From positions 7,130,001 to 7,194,000 of the forward strand of contig NZ_CP108487.1 in the NCBI RefSeq assembly GCF_036226525.1: 64,000 nt of DNA. Direction: 5' to 3'. The DNA is from Kribbella sp. NBC_01245 (GTDB taxonomy: Bacteria > Actinomycetota > Actinomycetes > Propionibacteriales > Kribbellaceae). Position 1 is the stretch's first letter. Each line of letters opens with the position of its first letter. A model generated the notes under the pieces. The model did not search any database. It saw only the letters and a list, made by a program, of their open reading frames with translations, and was not told where the DNA came from. This document shows, piece by piece, positions 16,988-24,158 of the stretch. A program made the position numbers and the translations under genes.

Positions 16988-17750
16988 GACCTCCGATGGA
17001 TCGGCCCTGCTCGACCAGCCAGCTGAACAGGGCCGGACCGGTCGGGTCGTTGAGCTCGGGATGCCACTGGACGCCTAGCGCCGGCCACGGGTGGGCGCCG
17101 GTCCACTCGATCGCTTCGCCGACACCGTCGTCGGCGATGGCGGTCACCTTCCAGTGGTCGCCCGGGTCGGCGACTGCTTGGTGGTGGATCGAGGTGACGT
17201 CGCTGCGAGGCCCGAGCAGGCGCGCGAGGAGCGACTCCGGGGTGGTGCTGATCGGATGGCCGTTTGGCCGGACGTGAGCCATCCCGAGGTCCGGGGTGAG
17301 TGTGCCGCCGAACGCCACCACCATTACCTGCAGCCCGCGGCATACCCCGAGCAGGGGAACGCGGGCTGCTGCGGCGGCCAGGACCAGCTCGAACTCGGCG
17401 TTGTCCCTGACAGGGTTGACGTCCCGGCTGGACTTCGGGTCGCCGCCGTACCGGGTCGGATCGACGTCGCCGCCGCCGGTGAGGACCAGTGCGTCGACGA
17501 CATCGAGTGACGCGGCGGCGCACCGACCGGCCAGGACGATCGGTGTGCCGCCGGCCGCGAGTACGGCATCGACGTACGACGTTGGCGCGCCGCTGACTTG
17601 CAGTTCGCCCCAGAACCGTGGAACGACGTACTGGCTCCCGACCAGGCCGACGACGGGACGCGGCATCGTCGTACGGTCAGACCCGACGGGACGCGGCATC
17701 GTCGTACGGTCAGAGGTGACGTGGCGCGGGATCGTCGTGCGGGCGGGCAT
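16944..17750 (-). CDS. Class I glutamine amidotransferase-like gamma-glutamyl hydrolase
   Basis: A 268-residue PuuD-type protein (gamma-glutamyl-GABA hydrolase family). The catalytic triad is visible: Cys in GVCRGLQ, His and Glu in GVQWHPE; LVLTGGGDVDPTRYG is the family signature. It hydrolyses gamma-glutamyl bonds. As last gene of the glutathione operon it may recycle gamma-glutamyl adducts or glutathione itself, which is inference. The N-terminus consists of an 11-residue repeat encoded by a 33-bp tandem repeat, so the true start may be 17750 (eight bases after the MAPEG stop), 17699 or 17666 (MPRPVVGLVG). 17750 is reported for likely translational coupling. Confidence 0.8.
   Translation of the reverse strand: MPARTTIPRHVTSDRTTMPRPVGSDRTTMPRPVVGLVGSQYVVPRFWGELQVSGAPTSYVDAVLAAGGTPIVLAGRCAAASLDVVDALVLTGGGDVDPTRYGGDPKSSRDVNPVRDNAEFELVLAAAAARVPLLGVCRGLQVMVVAFGGTLTPDLGMAHVRPNGHPISTTPESLLARLLGPRSDVTSIHHQAVADPGDHWKVTAIADDGVGEAIEWTGAHPWPALGVQWHPELNDPTGPALFSWLVEQGRSIGGPRRSGSSRPKRHRY
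17651..17749. repeat. 33-bp tandem repeat, three copies, over the amidotransferase start
   Basis: Copies at 17651-17683 and 17684-17716 are nearly identical (core ACGCGGCATCGTCGTACGGT) and a third at 17717-17749 has diverged. On the minus strand each copy encodes an 11-residue unit such as RTTMPRPVGSD. The repeat duplicates possible start codons of the amidotransferase. Confidence 0.85.
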
Positions 17751-17757
17751 CGTGGGG

Positions 17758-18156
17758 TTAGATCGTGACGATGGCGGTGACGCCGAGGGTGATGCCGACG
17801 GCGTACGTGCCCAGTGCGCCGATGTCGCGCAGCGGGCCGTGCTCGGCGAGGGTCTTGGCTGAGAGCATCCCGATGGCGTGCGTGGTCCGGACGGCGAAGG
17901 CTGCCACGGCCAACGCGTCGACCCACCAGCCGTCGGAGAGCGTGGAGCAGACGAGCAGCAGCACGATCATCGTCGGGATGTACTCGGCGGAGTTGCCGTG
18001 GGCGCGGATGGCGATCAGCAGCCTGTCGGCCGGGTCGGTCGGCGCCTGATTGCCGCCGGACGCGCCGCGGGACGCGCGGTGTCTGGTCACGTTGGCGCCC
18101 AGGACGAAGAGCAGCACCCCCATCAGGGCGATGCATACGATGGTCACGGTGCTCAT
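17758..18156 (-). CDS. MAPEG-family membrane protein (YecN-like)
   Basis: A 132-residue protein with four predicted membrane helices. AIRAHGNSAEYIPTMIVLLLV is very close to the core of E. coli YecN and the MAPEG family (membrane-associated proteins in eicosanoid and glutathione metabolism); RTTHAIG and GPLRDIGALGTYA also fit. Eukaryotic members conjugate or use glutathione; bacterial roles are mostly unproven. Its start overlaps the stop of the glutathione synthetase gene by four bases and has GAAGGAG upstream. This neighbour is the strongest hint that the operon makes glutathione for use, e.g. membrane-linked detoxification. Confidence 0.85.
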   Translation of the reverse strand: MSTVTIVCIALMGVLLFVLGANVTRHRASRGASGGNQAPTDPADRLLIAIRAHGNSAEYIPTMIVLLLVCSTLSDGWWVDALAVAAFAVRTTHAIGMLSAKTLAEHGPLRDIGALGTYAVGITLGVTAIVTI

Positions 18157-19133
18157 GCGGAAACTCCTTCGTAGGTTCGGGATGGTTCGATCAGGCGGCT
18201 CACCATCGCGTGGCTGAGCCGGGTGCCGAGTAGGGCGTCGGTCTTGTGCATGCCGCCCGGGCAGGTCACGTTGACCTCGATCAGCCGGCCGCCGATGACG
18301 TCCAGGCCGGCGATCGCGAGGCCGTGGCGAACCAGCAGCGGGCGGAGTGCGGCGACGATCGCCCGGTCGGCGTCGTCGATCTCGGCGGCCGCGACCGGCG
18401 GTCCGATCCGGAAGTCGTCGGCGCACGGCCGGCGAAGCACCGCACCGACGATGTCGCCGTCCAGCAGGAACAGCCGTTTGTTGCCGTGCGCAACGGCTGG
18501 AAGGTATTGCTGGGCGATCACGTGACGGCGGCCGCCGTGGGTTGCCGATTCCAGCAGCGCGATCGCGGCGTGGTCGTCGCCGACGAGCCAGACGTCGAGA
18601 CCGGCGAATCCGTCGACCGGCTTGACGACCGCCGTACCGACTCTCGCGACGAACTCGCGCAGCCCAGCGATGTCAGCACCGACGTACGTCGGCGGGCACA
18701 GCTCGGGGAATCGCAGCGCGACGAGCTTCTCGTGCATCGCGCGGATCCCTTCGGGCCGGTTGACCACGCGGGTGCCCGCCGCCTCGACCAGGTCGAGCAG
18801 GTACGTCGTGTGCAGATAGCGCTGCTCGACCGGCGGGTCGATTCGCAGATGGACCAGGTCGAACCCGGCAACATCGAGAACGGCGACGTCGAGCTCGTCC
18901 CACCAGGCCTGATCAACGATCCAGCGGTGGTCGCCGCCGGCCGGGCGTCGCGGCCGCAAGCGGATCCGGCGAGCGCGAGCGCGGACTCTACCGTCGGCCA
19001 CGGCGAGCTCGCCGGGTTCGCAGCACCAGACGTCGAGACCGAGGTCCTGGCTGGCGCTCATCAGGCCGATCGTGGCGTCGATACCCGCGTCCAGCCCGGC
19101 GAGCGGGTCGGTGACGAACAGGACGTTCTTCAT
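18153..19133 (-). CDS. gshB: Glutathione synthetase, prokaryotic ATP-grasp type
   Basis: A 326-residue ATP-grasp enzyme joining gamma-Glu-Cys and glycine. It follows the E. coli GshB pattern along its length: an N-terminal VTDPLAGLDAGIDATIGLM segment, then RIDPPVEQRYLHTTYLLDLVE, VNRPEGIRAMHEKL, VVKPVDGFAGLDVW (ATP-binding Lys), QQYLPAVAHGNKRLFLLDG, GLDVIGGRLIEVNVTCPGG (Mg-binding Asn/Glu). GshB is rare in actinomycetes, which mainly use mycothiol. It overlaps gshA by ATGA upstream and the MAPEG gene by ATGA downstream, so the three are coupled. The substrate could differ from glycine, but the signature residues look orthodox. Confidence 0.88.
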   Translation of the reverse strand: MKNVLFVTDPLAGLDAGIDATIGLMSASQDLGLDVWCCEPGELAVADGRVRARARRIRLRPRRPAGGDHRWIVDQAWWDELDVAVLDVAGFDLVHLRIDPPVEQRYLHTTYLLDLVEAAGTRVVNRPEGIRAMHEKLVALRFPELCPPTYVGADIAGLREFVARVGTAVVKPVDGFAGLDVWLVGDDHAAIALLESATHGGRRHVIAQQYLPAVAHGNKRLFLLDGDIVGAVLRRPCADDFRIGPPVAAAEIDDADRAIVAALRPLLVRHGLAIAGLDVIGGRLIEVNVTCPGGMHKTDALLGTRLSHAMVSRLIEPSRTYEGVSA

Positions 19134-20095
19134 GCGACCAGCTCCAGGTTCGGTACCAGTTCGCGTCCACGAGCGGCGATGGCTGGATCGCCCGCGGCAG
19201 CCGCGCGCCAATGGTCGGCCAGGTGGGAACGCTCGCGCTCGAGCTCCCGAAGCGCGCGGCGACGGCGAACGTCGTCGTACATCAGGTTCGCCAGCACCGC
19301 GACGACGCGTTCGACCGCGTCCGGCTCTTGCGCATCGAGGAAGCGGACCTCGAGATAGCTCGCGCGCGGCCGGACGGGCGGGAACAGCGTGCTGAGGTGC
19401 TCGGCCGGACCACCCGTGGTGAACGCCGTCGCGCCGGCCGCGAACGAGGCGTACGACGCGACCGGGTCGTCGCCGTACAGCACCCGGTCGTCGAACCCGG
19501 TCCGCGCCGGATCGACGTCGAGCCAGGTGCTGAGCCTGCCGTCCGGCCCGGCGCTCCTCGCGAACGCGGCGGCCAGGAACGGCCCGGCCAGGTTGAGGAC
19601 TCGCCACTGCTCGGCGCCGGCCTGACCAGGCCACCAGTCGAGGCACACCTGCGTCGAGGTGGTACGGCGCATCATCCGGCGGCCGGCTGTGCCGATGGTG
19701 TCGAAATGACGCTGCATCGCGACGTACCTCGGAGACGTCAGTTGCAGCGGGACTTCGCGTTCCGGGCGCGGGTCGACCGGCAGCGGCTCGATCCGGATCG
19801 CGGCCGCGGCGAGGTGGCGCCGGAGCTCGTCGGTGTAGGTGCGAAGCGTGAGCGCCAAGGTGGCCGGGTCCGGTACGCAGGGCAGGCTCAGCTCGAGTTG
19901 GCCGCCCGGCTCAAATCCGACGTACGGCGCGGCGACCGTCGGCTGGGCGGCTCGGCGTACTCGCTCGATCGGGACGGTGGCTCCGGTGGTCGCGTCGGCG
20001 ACGAGGAACTCCTGCTCCACGGCGACTCGAGTGGTTCGGCCGCGGCCCCCGGCGAACAGGCCCGACACGATCGGGCGAAGCTCTTTGGTGTGCAT
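19130..20095 (-). CDS. gshA: Glutamate-cysteine ligase, plant/alpha-proteobacterial type (GCS2/EgtA-like)
   Basis: A 321-residue GCS2-fold ligase making gamma-glutamylcysteine. Signatures: VAVEQEFLV (metal-binding Glu), YVGFEPGGQLELS, and MMRRTTSTQVCLDW followed by FARSAGPDGRLSTWLDVDPARTG, matching the plant-type RTCTVQVNLD and W..DP.RTG blocks. It is shorter than EgtA of the ergothioneine pathway (over 400 residues), and no other egt genes are present. ATG 20095 has AGGGGGA upstream. It is the first gene of the operon gshA-gshB-MAPEG-amidotransferase, divergent from a MarR gene. Assignment to glutathione rather than ergothioneine synthesis rests on the adjacent gshB. Confidence 0.82.
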   Translation of the reverse strand: MHTKELRPIVSGLFAGGRGRTTRVAVEQEFLVADATTGATVPIERVRRAAQPTVAAPYVGFEPGGQLELSLPCVPDPATLALTLRTYTDELRRHLAAAAIRIEPLPVDPRPEREVPLQLTSPRYVAMQRHFDTIGTAGRRMMRRTTSTQVCLDWWPGQAGAEQWRVLNLAGPFLAAAFARSAGPDGRLSTWLDVDPARTGFDDRVLYGDDPVASYASFAAGATAFTTGGPAEHLSTLFPPVRPRASYLEVRFLDAQEPDAVERVVAVLANLMYDDVRRRRALRELERERSHLADHWRAAAAGDPAIAARGRELVPNLELVA

Positions 20096-20111
20096 CGTTC
20101 CCCCTGATACT

Positions 20112-20149
20112 GTAAGGATGCCTGTCGAAATATTGGAAGGAATCCTTAC
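20112..20149. promoter_or_regulatory. Inverted-repeat operator between gshA and the MarR gene
   Basis: GTAAGGAT (20112-20119) and ATCCTTAC (20142-20149), perfect 8-bp arms 22 bp apart in the 56-bp divergent intergenic region. A second palindrome, AGTCAA-C-TTGACT (20160-20172), lies in the first codons of the MarR gene and has the form of a MarR-family half-site pair. Either or both could bind the MarR protein. Confidence 0.6.
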
Positions 20150-20151
20150 GG

Positions 20152-20646
20152 ATGTCAAGAGTCAACTTGACTCGGCCTGATCGCAAACCGCTGATTGCGC
20201 TGGTCGACCGGGCGAACCGGGCGCTGCAGGCGGACATGGTGCAGAACGCGCACCGCCGTGGTCACCCGGAGATCAAACCGGCGCACAACTCGGTCTTCGC
20301 GACGCTGGGCGAGAACGGCGCGCGGGCCGCGGACATGGCCGCGCGGGCGGGCATCACCCGTCAGTCGATGGGCGAGGTGATCCGCGACATGGTCGACCTC
20401 GGCATCCTCGAGATGCGCCCGGACCCCGAGGACCGGCGCGCCAAGCTCGTCACCTACACCGAGCACGGCCGCTGGATGGCCGGCCGGGGCTACCAGCACC
20501 TGATAGAGCTCGAGCGAGGTTTCGAGGAGGAGTTCGGCGAGCAGGAGTACGCCACCGCCCGCGACGTCCTCGCCAGACTAGTCGACCTCCTAGACCAATG
20601 GGCCACCACCGAAACAGCCGCCTCCGAAGCAGCCGCCTCAGGCTGA
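20152..20646 (+). CDS. MarR-family transcriptional regulator
   Basis: A 164-residue winged-helix regulator. The HTH is residues ~55-110 (FATLGENGARAADMAARAGITRQSMGEVIRDMVDLGILEMRPDPEDRRAKLVTYTEHG), with the typical wing DPEDRRAKLV. MarR proteins usually repress a divergent gene and release DNA on binding a phenolic or electrophilic ligand or on Cys oxidation. This one has no Cys, so direct thiol sensing is unlikely. Position next to gshA makes the glutathione operon its likely target. Confidence 0.88.
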   Translation: MSRVNLTRPDRKPLIALVDRANRALQADMVQNAHRRGHPEIKPAHNSVFATLGENGARAADMAARAGITRQSMGEVIRDMVDLGILEMRPDPEDRRAKLVTYTEHGRWMAGRGYQHLIELERGFEEEFGEQEYATARDVLARLVDLLDQWATTETAASEAAASG

Positions 20647-20682
20647 CGCGCAAGCCGTGGTGTGACCGGAGGCGGTGGCACG

Positions 20683-21189
20683 ATGGCGGTTGTGAGCCGT
20701 CACCATGCGTCCGAGTCGGAACTGCCGCCACCTGGACATGTTGGGCTTCTGGCCGGGACGGGACCCTCTGGGCGCCTGGTCCATGAGGAGGTCCCTGCTA
20801 AGCGGTTGGCCGATGGGGCGTACCAGCTGACGGCAACGCCTGCGTTGGTGCGCGGTTGTGCGGCGGGGGACATCGTCCAACTGACAGCGGACGGCGGATT
20901 TCAGGTCACGAGCCGAGATGGCAATGTCGCCATCCAGGCATTCGTCGACACCGAGTTCACGGCCGGCGAAATTCAGCACCTCACGGCCGCCTTCGAGCCG
21001 CTGGCCGGTGTCGTCGAAGCTCCCACCCACAGGCGCTTCCTGGTCGTCACGGTCCCGGTCCGCGCCGGGTTCGAGGCGATCGAGGCAGCGATGGCCAACT
21101 GGCATGCCGCAGTCCCAACCGCCGACTGGTCTTTCGGAAACGTCTTCGCCGACGACGGCACTCCGCTGAACTGGTGGCACACCGGCTAG
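20683..21189 (+). CDS. DUF4265-like hypothetical protein
   Basis: A 168-residue cytoplasmic protein. RLVHEEVPAKRLADGAYQLTATPALVRGCAAGDIVQLTADGGFQV resembles the DUF4265 pattern (a small beta-rich domain that opens with ...E.l.a..l..g.y.l...P....gla.GD.v), and the rest is an alpha/beta half ending in FGNVFADDGTPLNWWHTG. No function is known. ATG 20683 is used because GGAGG lies ten bases upstream; GTG 20662 is in frame but contains the ribosome site. Confidence 0.55.
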   Translation: MAVVSRHHASESELPPPGHVGLLAGTGPSGRLVHEEVPAKRLADGAYQLTATPALVRGCAAGDIVQLTADGGFQVTSRDGNVAIQAFVDTEFTAGEIQHLTAAFEPLAGVVEAPTHRRFLVVTVPVRAGFEAIEAAMANWHAAVPTADWSFGNVFADDGTPLNWWHTG

Positions 21190-21215
21190 TCGGGAAATGA
21201 CCCGGTTAGGTGGGC

Positions 21216-21740
21216 TCAACGTTGCTGTAGGGCAGCGAGAGTCGCGGCAGCTTCTTTGGTGAGCAGGTAAAGATCGAGGTTGTCCGGCTCTGCGTTAAAG
21301 GGGCTGAAACCGAACCTCGTCCACCAGCTGCGCGCGGTCGGGTTGAGGGCATTGACGACCACGGCTTTGCAGGCGGCCTTCTCGTTAAGCTCGATCGCTG
21401 ATGTCAGGACGTGTTGCACCAGAGTTGATCCGATGCCTGCCCCCGCGTATCGCCGATCGACTGCCAGACGGCCGCACAGCAGCACGGGGACCTGTTTCGG
21501 TGCTCCCTTGGCGATGGCTGCGGGCGCTGAACTCAGGTCGAGGCCGCTCATCGTGAGAGTTGCGTAGCCCACGATCCGGTACTCGGCGTCGGCGACCACC
21601 CAGGTGGCGGCGAAGTCCTTCCGTCGATTCTGTTTCGAATACTGACGTTGCCAGGTGTTCAGGCTCTCGTCTGTGGACTCGAAGTAGTCCCGATTGTGCT
21701 TTTCGAAGTCAATCGCCGCTGGGCGATATAGCTCAGTCAA
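21216..21740 (-). CDS. GNAT toxin of a type II toxin-antitoxin module (TacT/AtaT-like)
   Basis: A 174-residue GNAT with the acetyl-CoA motif RRYAGAGIGSTLVQ and the typical toxin C-terminus ARSWWTRFGFSPF...DLYLLTKEAAATL. TacT/AtaT toxins acetylate the amino group of charged tRNAs and stop translation. It overlaps the DUF1778 antitoxin gene by eight bases. The active-site Tyr expected near the end of the fold is compatible with DLYLL. Confidence 0.85.
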   Translation of the reverse strand: MTELYRPAAIDFEKHNRDYFESTDESLNTWQRQYSKQNRRKDFAATWVVADAEYRIVGYATLTMSGLDLSSAPAAIAKGAPKQVPVLLCGRLAVDRRYAGAGIGSTLVQHVLTSAIELNEKAACKAVVVNALNPTARSWWTRFGFSPFNAEPDNLDLYLLTKEAAATLAALQQR

Positions 21741-22011
21741 GCCACTTCACCTTCACAGGGCGACGCAGAGCGTCCAGCAGGCGCTCGTTGACCTCTGCCG
21801 GTGCAGACATGACCTCGGCGAACGCCTCGGCGCTGGTGGCACCGAGCTTGATCATGCGACGCTCGGCCATCACCTCTTCTGCGCGCTGGATCCCGGCCTG
21901 AAGCACAAACGCGGAGGTCGACAGCGATACAGCGCTGGCGGCCTCCTCCAGGAGTCGCTTCGAACTCTCGTCCACGCGGACTTGTAGCCGCTCGGCTTTC
22001 ATCTCGGTCAT
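21733..22011 (-). CDS. DUF1778 antitoxin (TacA/AtaR-like)
   Basis: A 92-residue protein whose N-terminal part (RLQVRVDESSKRLLEEAASAVSLSTSAFV) is a DUF1778 ribbon-helix-helix DNA-binding domain; the C-terminal tail (~50-92) should wrap the GNAT toxin. It is upstream of and overlapping the toxin, the standard order. RHH antitoxins repress their own promoter, and repeats CAATG/CATTG lie right before its start. Confidence 0.85.
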   Translation of the reverse strand: MTEMKAERLQVRVDESSKRLLEEAASAVSLSTSAFVLQAGIQRAEEVMAERRMIKLGATSAEAFAEVMSAPAEVNERLLDALRRPVKVKWLD

Positions 22012-22016
22012 GTGCT

Positions 22017-22079
22017 CACAATGGCATCACATTGCCGGTATTTCAACCCCGTTGGGCTGCAATTTGGAGCACAATGGCA
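22017..22079 (-). promoter_or_regulatory. Candidate autoregulatory sites of the toxin-antitoxin operon
   Basis: CACAATGGCA occurs twice in the same orientation (22017-22026 and 22070-22079); the first copy is part of an inverted repeat CAATG-N6-CATTG (22019-22034) just before the antitoxin ATG. Short repeated sites of this kind suit a ribbon-helix-helix repressor. Confidence 0.45.
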
Positions 22080-22090
22080 GTACGTGCGGG

Positions 22091-22882
22091 TCAGGCGTGG
22101 CCGGATTGTTCTTCGGGGGTGGATTTGCGGACTACTAGGCGGGTCCAGGCGCCTACGTAGATGCGGTCGTCGGGGCCTAGTTCGCGGCGTTGGCCTGGGG
22201 GGAGGGGGTCGGTGGGGATGGGGCCGGCGGCGGGGCCTACGTAGGTGCCGTTGGAGGACTGGAGGTCTTCTACCCACCAGCGTTGGCCGTCGGTGCTGAG
22301 TTGGGCTTGGCGGCGGCTTACGCCGGTGTCGTCGCCGCAGTCGATCTGGGGGGAGATGCCGCGGCTTTTGGAGGGGCGGCCGACCAGGACGCTCTTTTCC
22401 AGCAGGGGTACGACGACCGGGAGGCCGGGGCTTGGGCACGGGTCGTCGCTTTGCTGGAGGTCGTACCAGTCGGGGTCGATCCAGCGTTCGACGACCCATT
22501 CGCCGATGCTCGCGGGTGGGGCCGCCGGCGTTGGGGGCGGCGTACCGAGGTCGAGCGGGGAGGTCGGGCGCGGCATCGTGCCGGTGGTGAAGTCGTACCC
22601 GCAGGATTCGCAGAAGAGGGCGTCCGGTGGGTTGGCCTCGGCACAGTTCGGGCAGGCCTGGGTCACCGGGGCGGCCGGCGTCAACCCGGACGCCGCCGCA
22701 GCACCCAAAGACGAGCCGCCCGCAGCCGAGCCGCCCGCAGTTGAGCCGCCTGCAGCCGGGCCGCCCCCGGCGGAGCCCACGGACGACCCGCCACCACTAG
22801 TGGCGGCGGCGTCCATTGGCAGGCCGCAGACGTCGCAGTAGTCGGTGGAGGCCGACGGGTGGCCGGAGGGGCAAGAGCTCAT
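22091..22882 (-). CDS. FHA-domain protein with two zinc ribbons
   Basis: A 263-residue cytoplasmic protein. The N-terminal ribbon (CPSGH, then CDVCG) is followed by a Gly/Ala/Ser linker, a second ribbon (CPNC, CESC, ~77-95) and a C-terminal FHA domain (~160-245) with VGRPSKSRGIS, GVSRRQAQLS and SSNGTYV, the phosphothreonine-binding landmarks. It is the last gene of the PknG operon and overlaps the VWA gene by four bases. FHA proteins read Ser/Thr-kinase output; in mycobacteria PknG phosphorylates the FHA protein GarA. A reader role here is inferred; it lacks the GarA N-terminal ETTS-type segment. Confidence 0.88.
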   Translation of the reverse strand: MSSCPSGHPSASTDYCDVCGLPMDAAATSGGGSSVGSAGGGPAAGGSTAGGSAAGGSSLGAAAASGLTPAAPVTQACPNCAEANPPDALFCESCGYDFTTGTMPRPTSPLDLGTPPPTPAAPPASIGEWVVERWIDPDWYDLQQSDDPCPSPGLPVVVPLLEKSVLVGRPSKSRGISPQIDCGDDTGVSRRQAQLSTDGQRWWVEDLQSSNGTYVGPAAGPIPTDPLPPGQRRELGPDDRIYVGAWTRLVVRKSTPEEQSGHA

Positions 22883-24156
22883 TTCTTCACCCGGGTGGTC
22901 TTGGTGGACGCGGTATCGAGAGCCATCTCGTCCAGCTTGTCGACGGTTCGCTTCAGCCGGACGATACCCGTGGCCGGGTCGTCGACCTCGACCACCTTGC
23001 GCAGCCGGGAGGTGGCCTCCTCGTTACCGGTCTGGGCCGCGAGCTGGACCGCCCGGCCGAGCTTGGTCGTCGCGGTCGCGGTGTCCCCGGCGGCCTTCGC
23101 GGCGAGCCCCTCCTGGATAGCGTCAGCGAGTTCGGTTTGCCCGGTGTAGTGCGCGACCTCCGGGCTGATCCGAGTGGTGAGCGCGTCGTCGTTCGACCAC
23201 AACGCCTTGACCAGCCCCTGTGCCACGACCTGATCGCCGATCGTCAGCTGGACCCGGGCCGCGAGCTGCTCCTGCCCGACCGCCTTCGCCGCCAGCCGGA
23301 TCGCCACATGGTAGTCGCGGGACTCGTCGCCCCACGAACCGGTCGGGTACGACCCGGTCAGCGCGTTCACCTCGGTACGACGCGACGTCAGGTCTTCCAC
23401 GGTCGGCGCGACCTGGCGTACGAACAGCACCTGCGCGCCCTGCGGAGCCCACACGCGCATATCGGCGGCCGCGATACCGCGAGCCATCGACGCCTGGATC
23501 AACGACGCGAACACCTCGGCCATTTGGTGGGGAGCCGGGATGATGTCGACCGTACCGAGCAGGGCTGTCGCGATCCGGCGTACCTCGGCCACCTGCCAGC
23601 GGTCGCCGACACCACGGCAGTCGCACTGGAACTGCCCGGTGACCGCCTCGATCGTGGCGGTCAGCTGCTGCGGCGTCTCGTGCTGGTTCTCGCCGTCGGT
23701 GAGCAGGATGGCGTGCTTCTGCGACAGCGAGGGCACGGTCGAGAAGACCCGGGCCGCGAGGCGCAGCCAGGTGCCCATCGCCGTACCGCCGTCGGCGTAG
23801 AAGCGGGAGACTGCGTCCTTCGCGGCGGCGCGCGCGTTCGGCTCCATCCGGACCATCACCGGTTCGGCCGAGGCCGGGAAGGCCAGCTGGGCCCGGTCGT
23901 TCCCGGAGATGACGGCGAACCAGACACCGTCGAGGATCTGGTCGATCGCGGCCGCGGCGGCGGTCTGCGCGGCCCGGATGCCGTCAGCGCCCATCGAACC
24001 CGAGGTGTCGACGATGATGATCTCGCCGGCCTCACCGGAGCCGGACTGCCCGGCCGAACCAGCGCCGCTGGCGGTCACCGTGACGATGGCGTGTACGTCG
24101 GTCCCGCCGTCGGGCAGGAACTCGTTCTGGTAAACGGAGGCGGAGAACTCGGCCAT
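22879..24156 (-). CDS. VWA-domain protein of the PknG operon
   Basis: A 425-residue protein with an intact MIDAS site (DTSGSMG, residues ~50-56; TAMG ~120; LLTDGEN ~150) in a von Willebrand A domain, followed by a beta-rich region and a helical repeat-like C-terminus (TELADAIQEGLAAKAAGDTATATTKLGRA). It has no signal peptide, so it is cytoplasmic. Such VWA proteins act as metal-dependent assembly factors, often with AAA+ ATPases; a CbbX-type ATPase is in the same operon. The start lies two bases after the phosphatase stop. Confidence 0.85.
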   Translation of the reverse strand: MAEFSASVYQNEFLPDGGTDVHAIVTVTASGAGSAGQSGSGEAGEIIIVDTSGSMGADGIRAAQTAAAAAIDQILDGVWFAVISGNDRAQLAFPASAEPVMVRMEPNARAAAKDAVSRFYADGGTAMGTWLRLAARVFSTVPSLSQKHAILLTDGENQHETPQQLTATIEAVTGQFQCDCRGVGDRWQVAEVRRIATALLGTVDIIPAPHQMAEVFASLIQASMARGIAAADMRVWAPQGAQVLFVRQVAPTVEDLTSRRTEVNALTGSYPTGSWGDESRDYHVAIRLAAKAVGQEQLAARVQLTIGDQVVAQGLVKALWSNDDALTTRISPEVAHYTGQTELADAIQEGLAAKAAGDTATATTKLGRAVQLAAQTGNEEATSRLRKVVEVDDPATGIVRLKRTVDKLDEMALDTASTKTTRVKK

Positions 24157-24158
24157 AG

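Noticed and set aside
18153..19646. 497-codon ORF including gshB
   Set aside because: The part beyond 19133 is a shadow of gshA; the GshB N-terminus and the ATGA overlap fix the start at 19133.
19130..20095. Ergothioneine pathway (EgtA) assignment for the ligase
   Set aside because: The protein is too short for EgtA, no other egt genes are nearby, and gshB follows directly.
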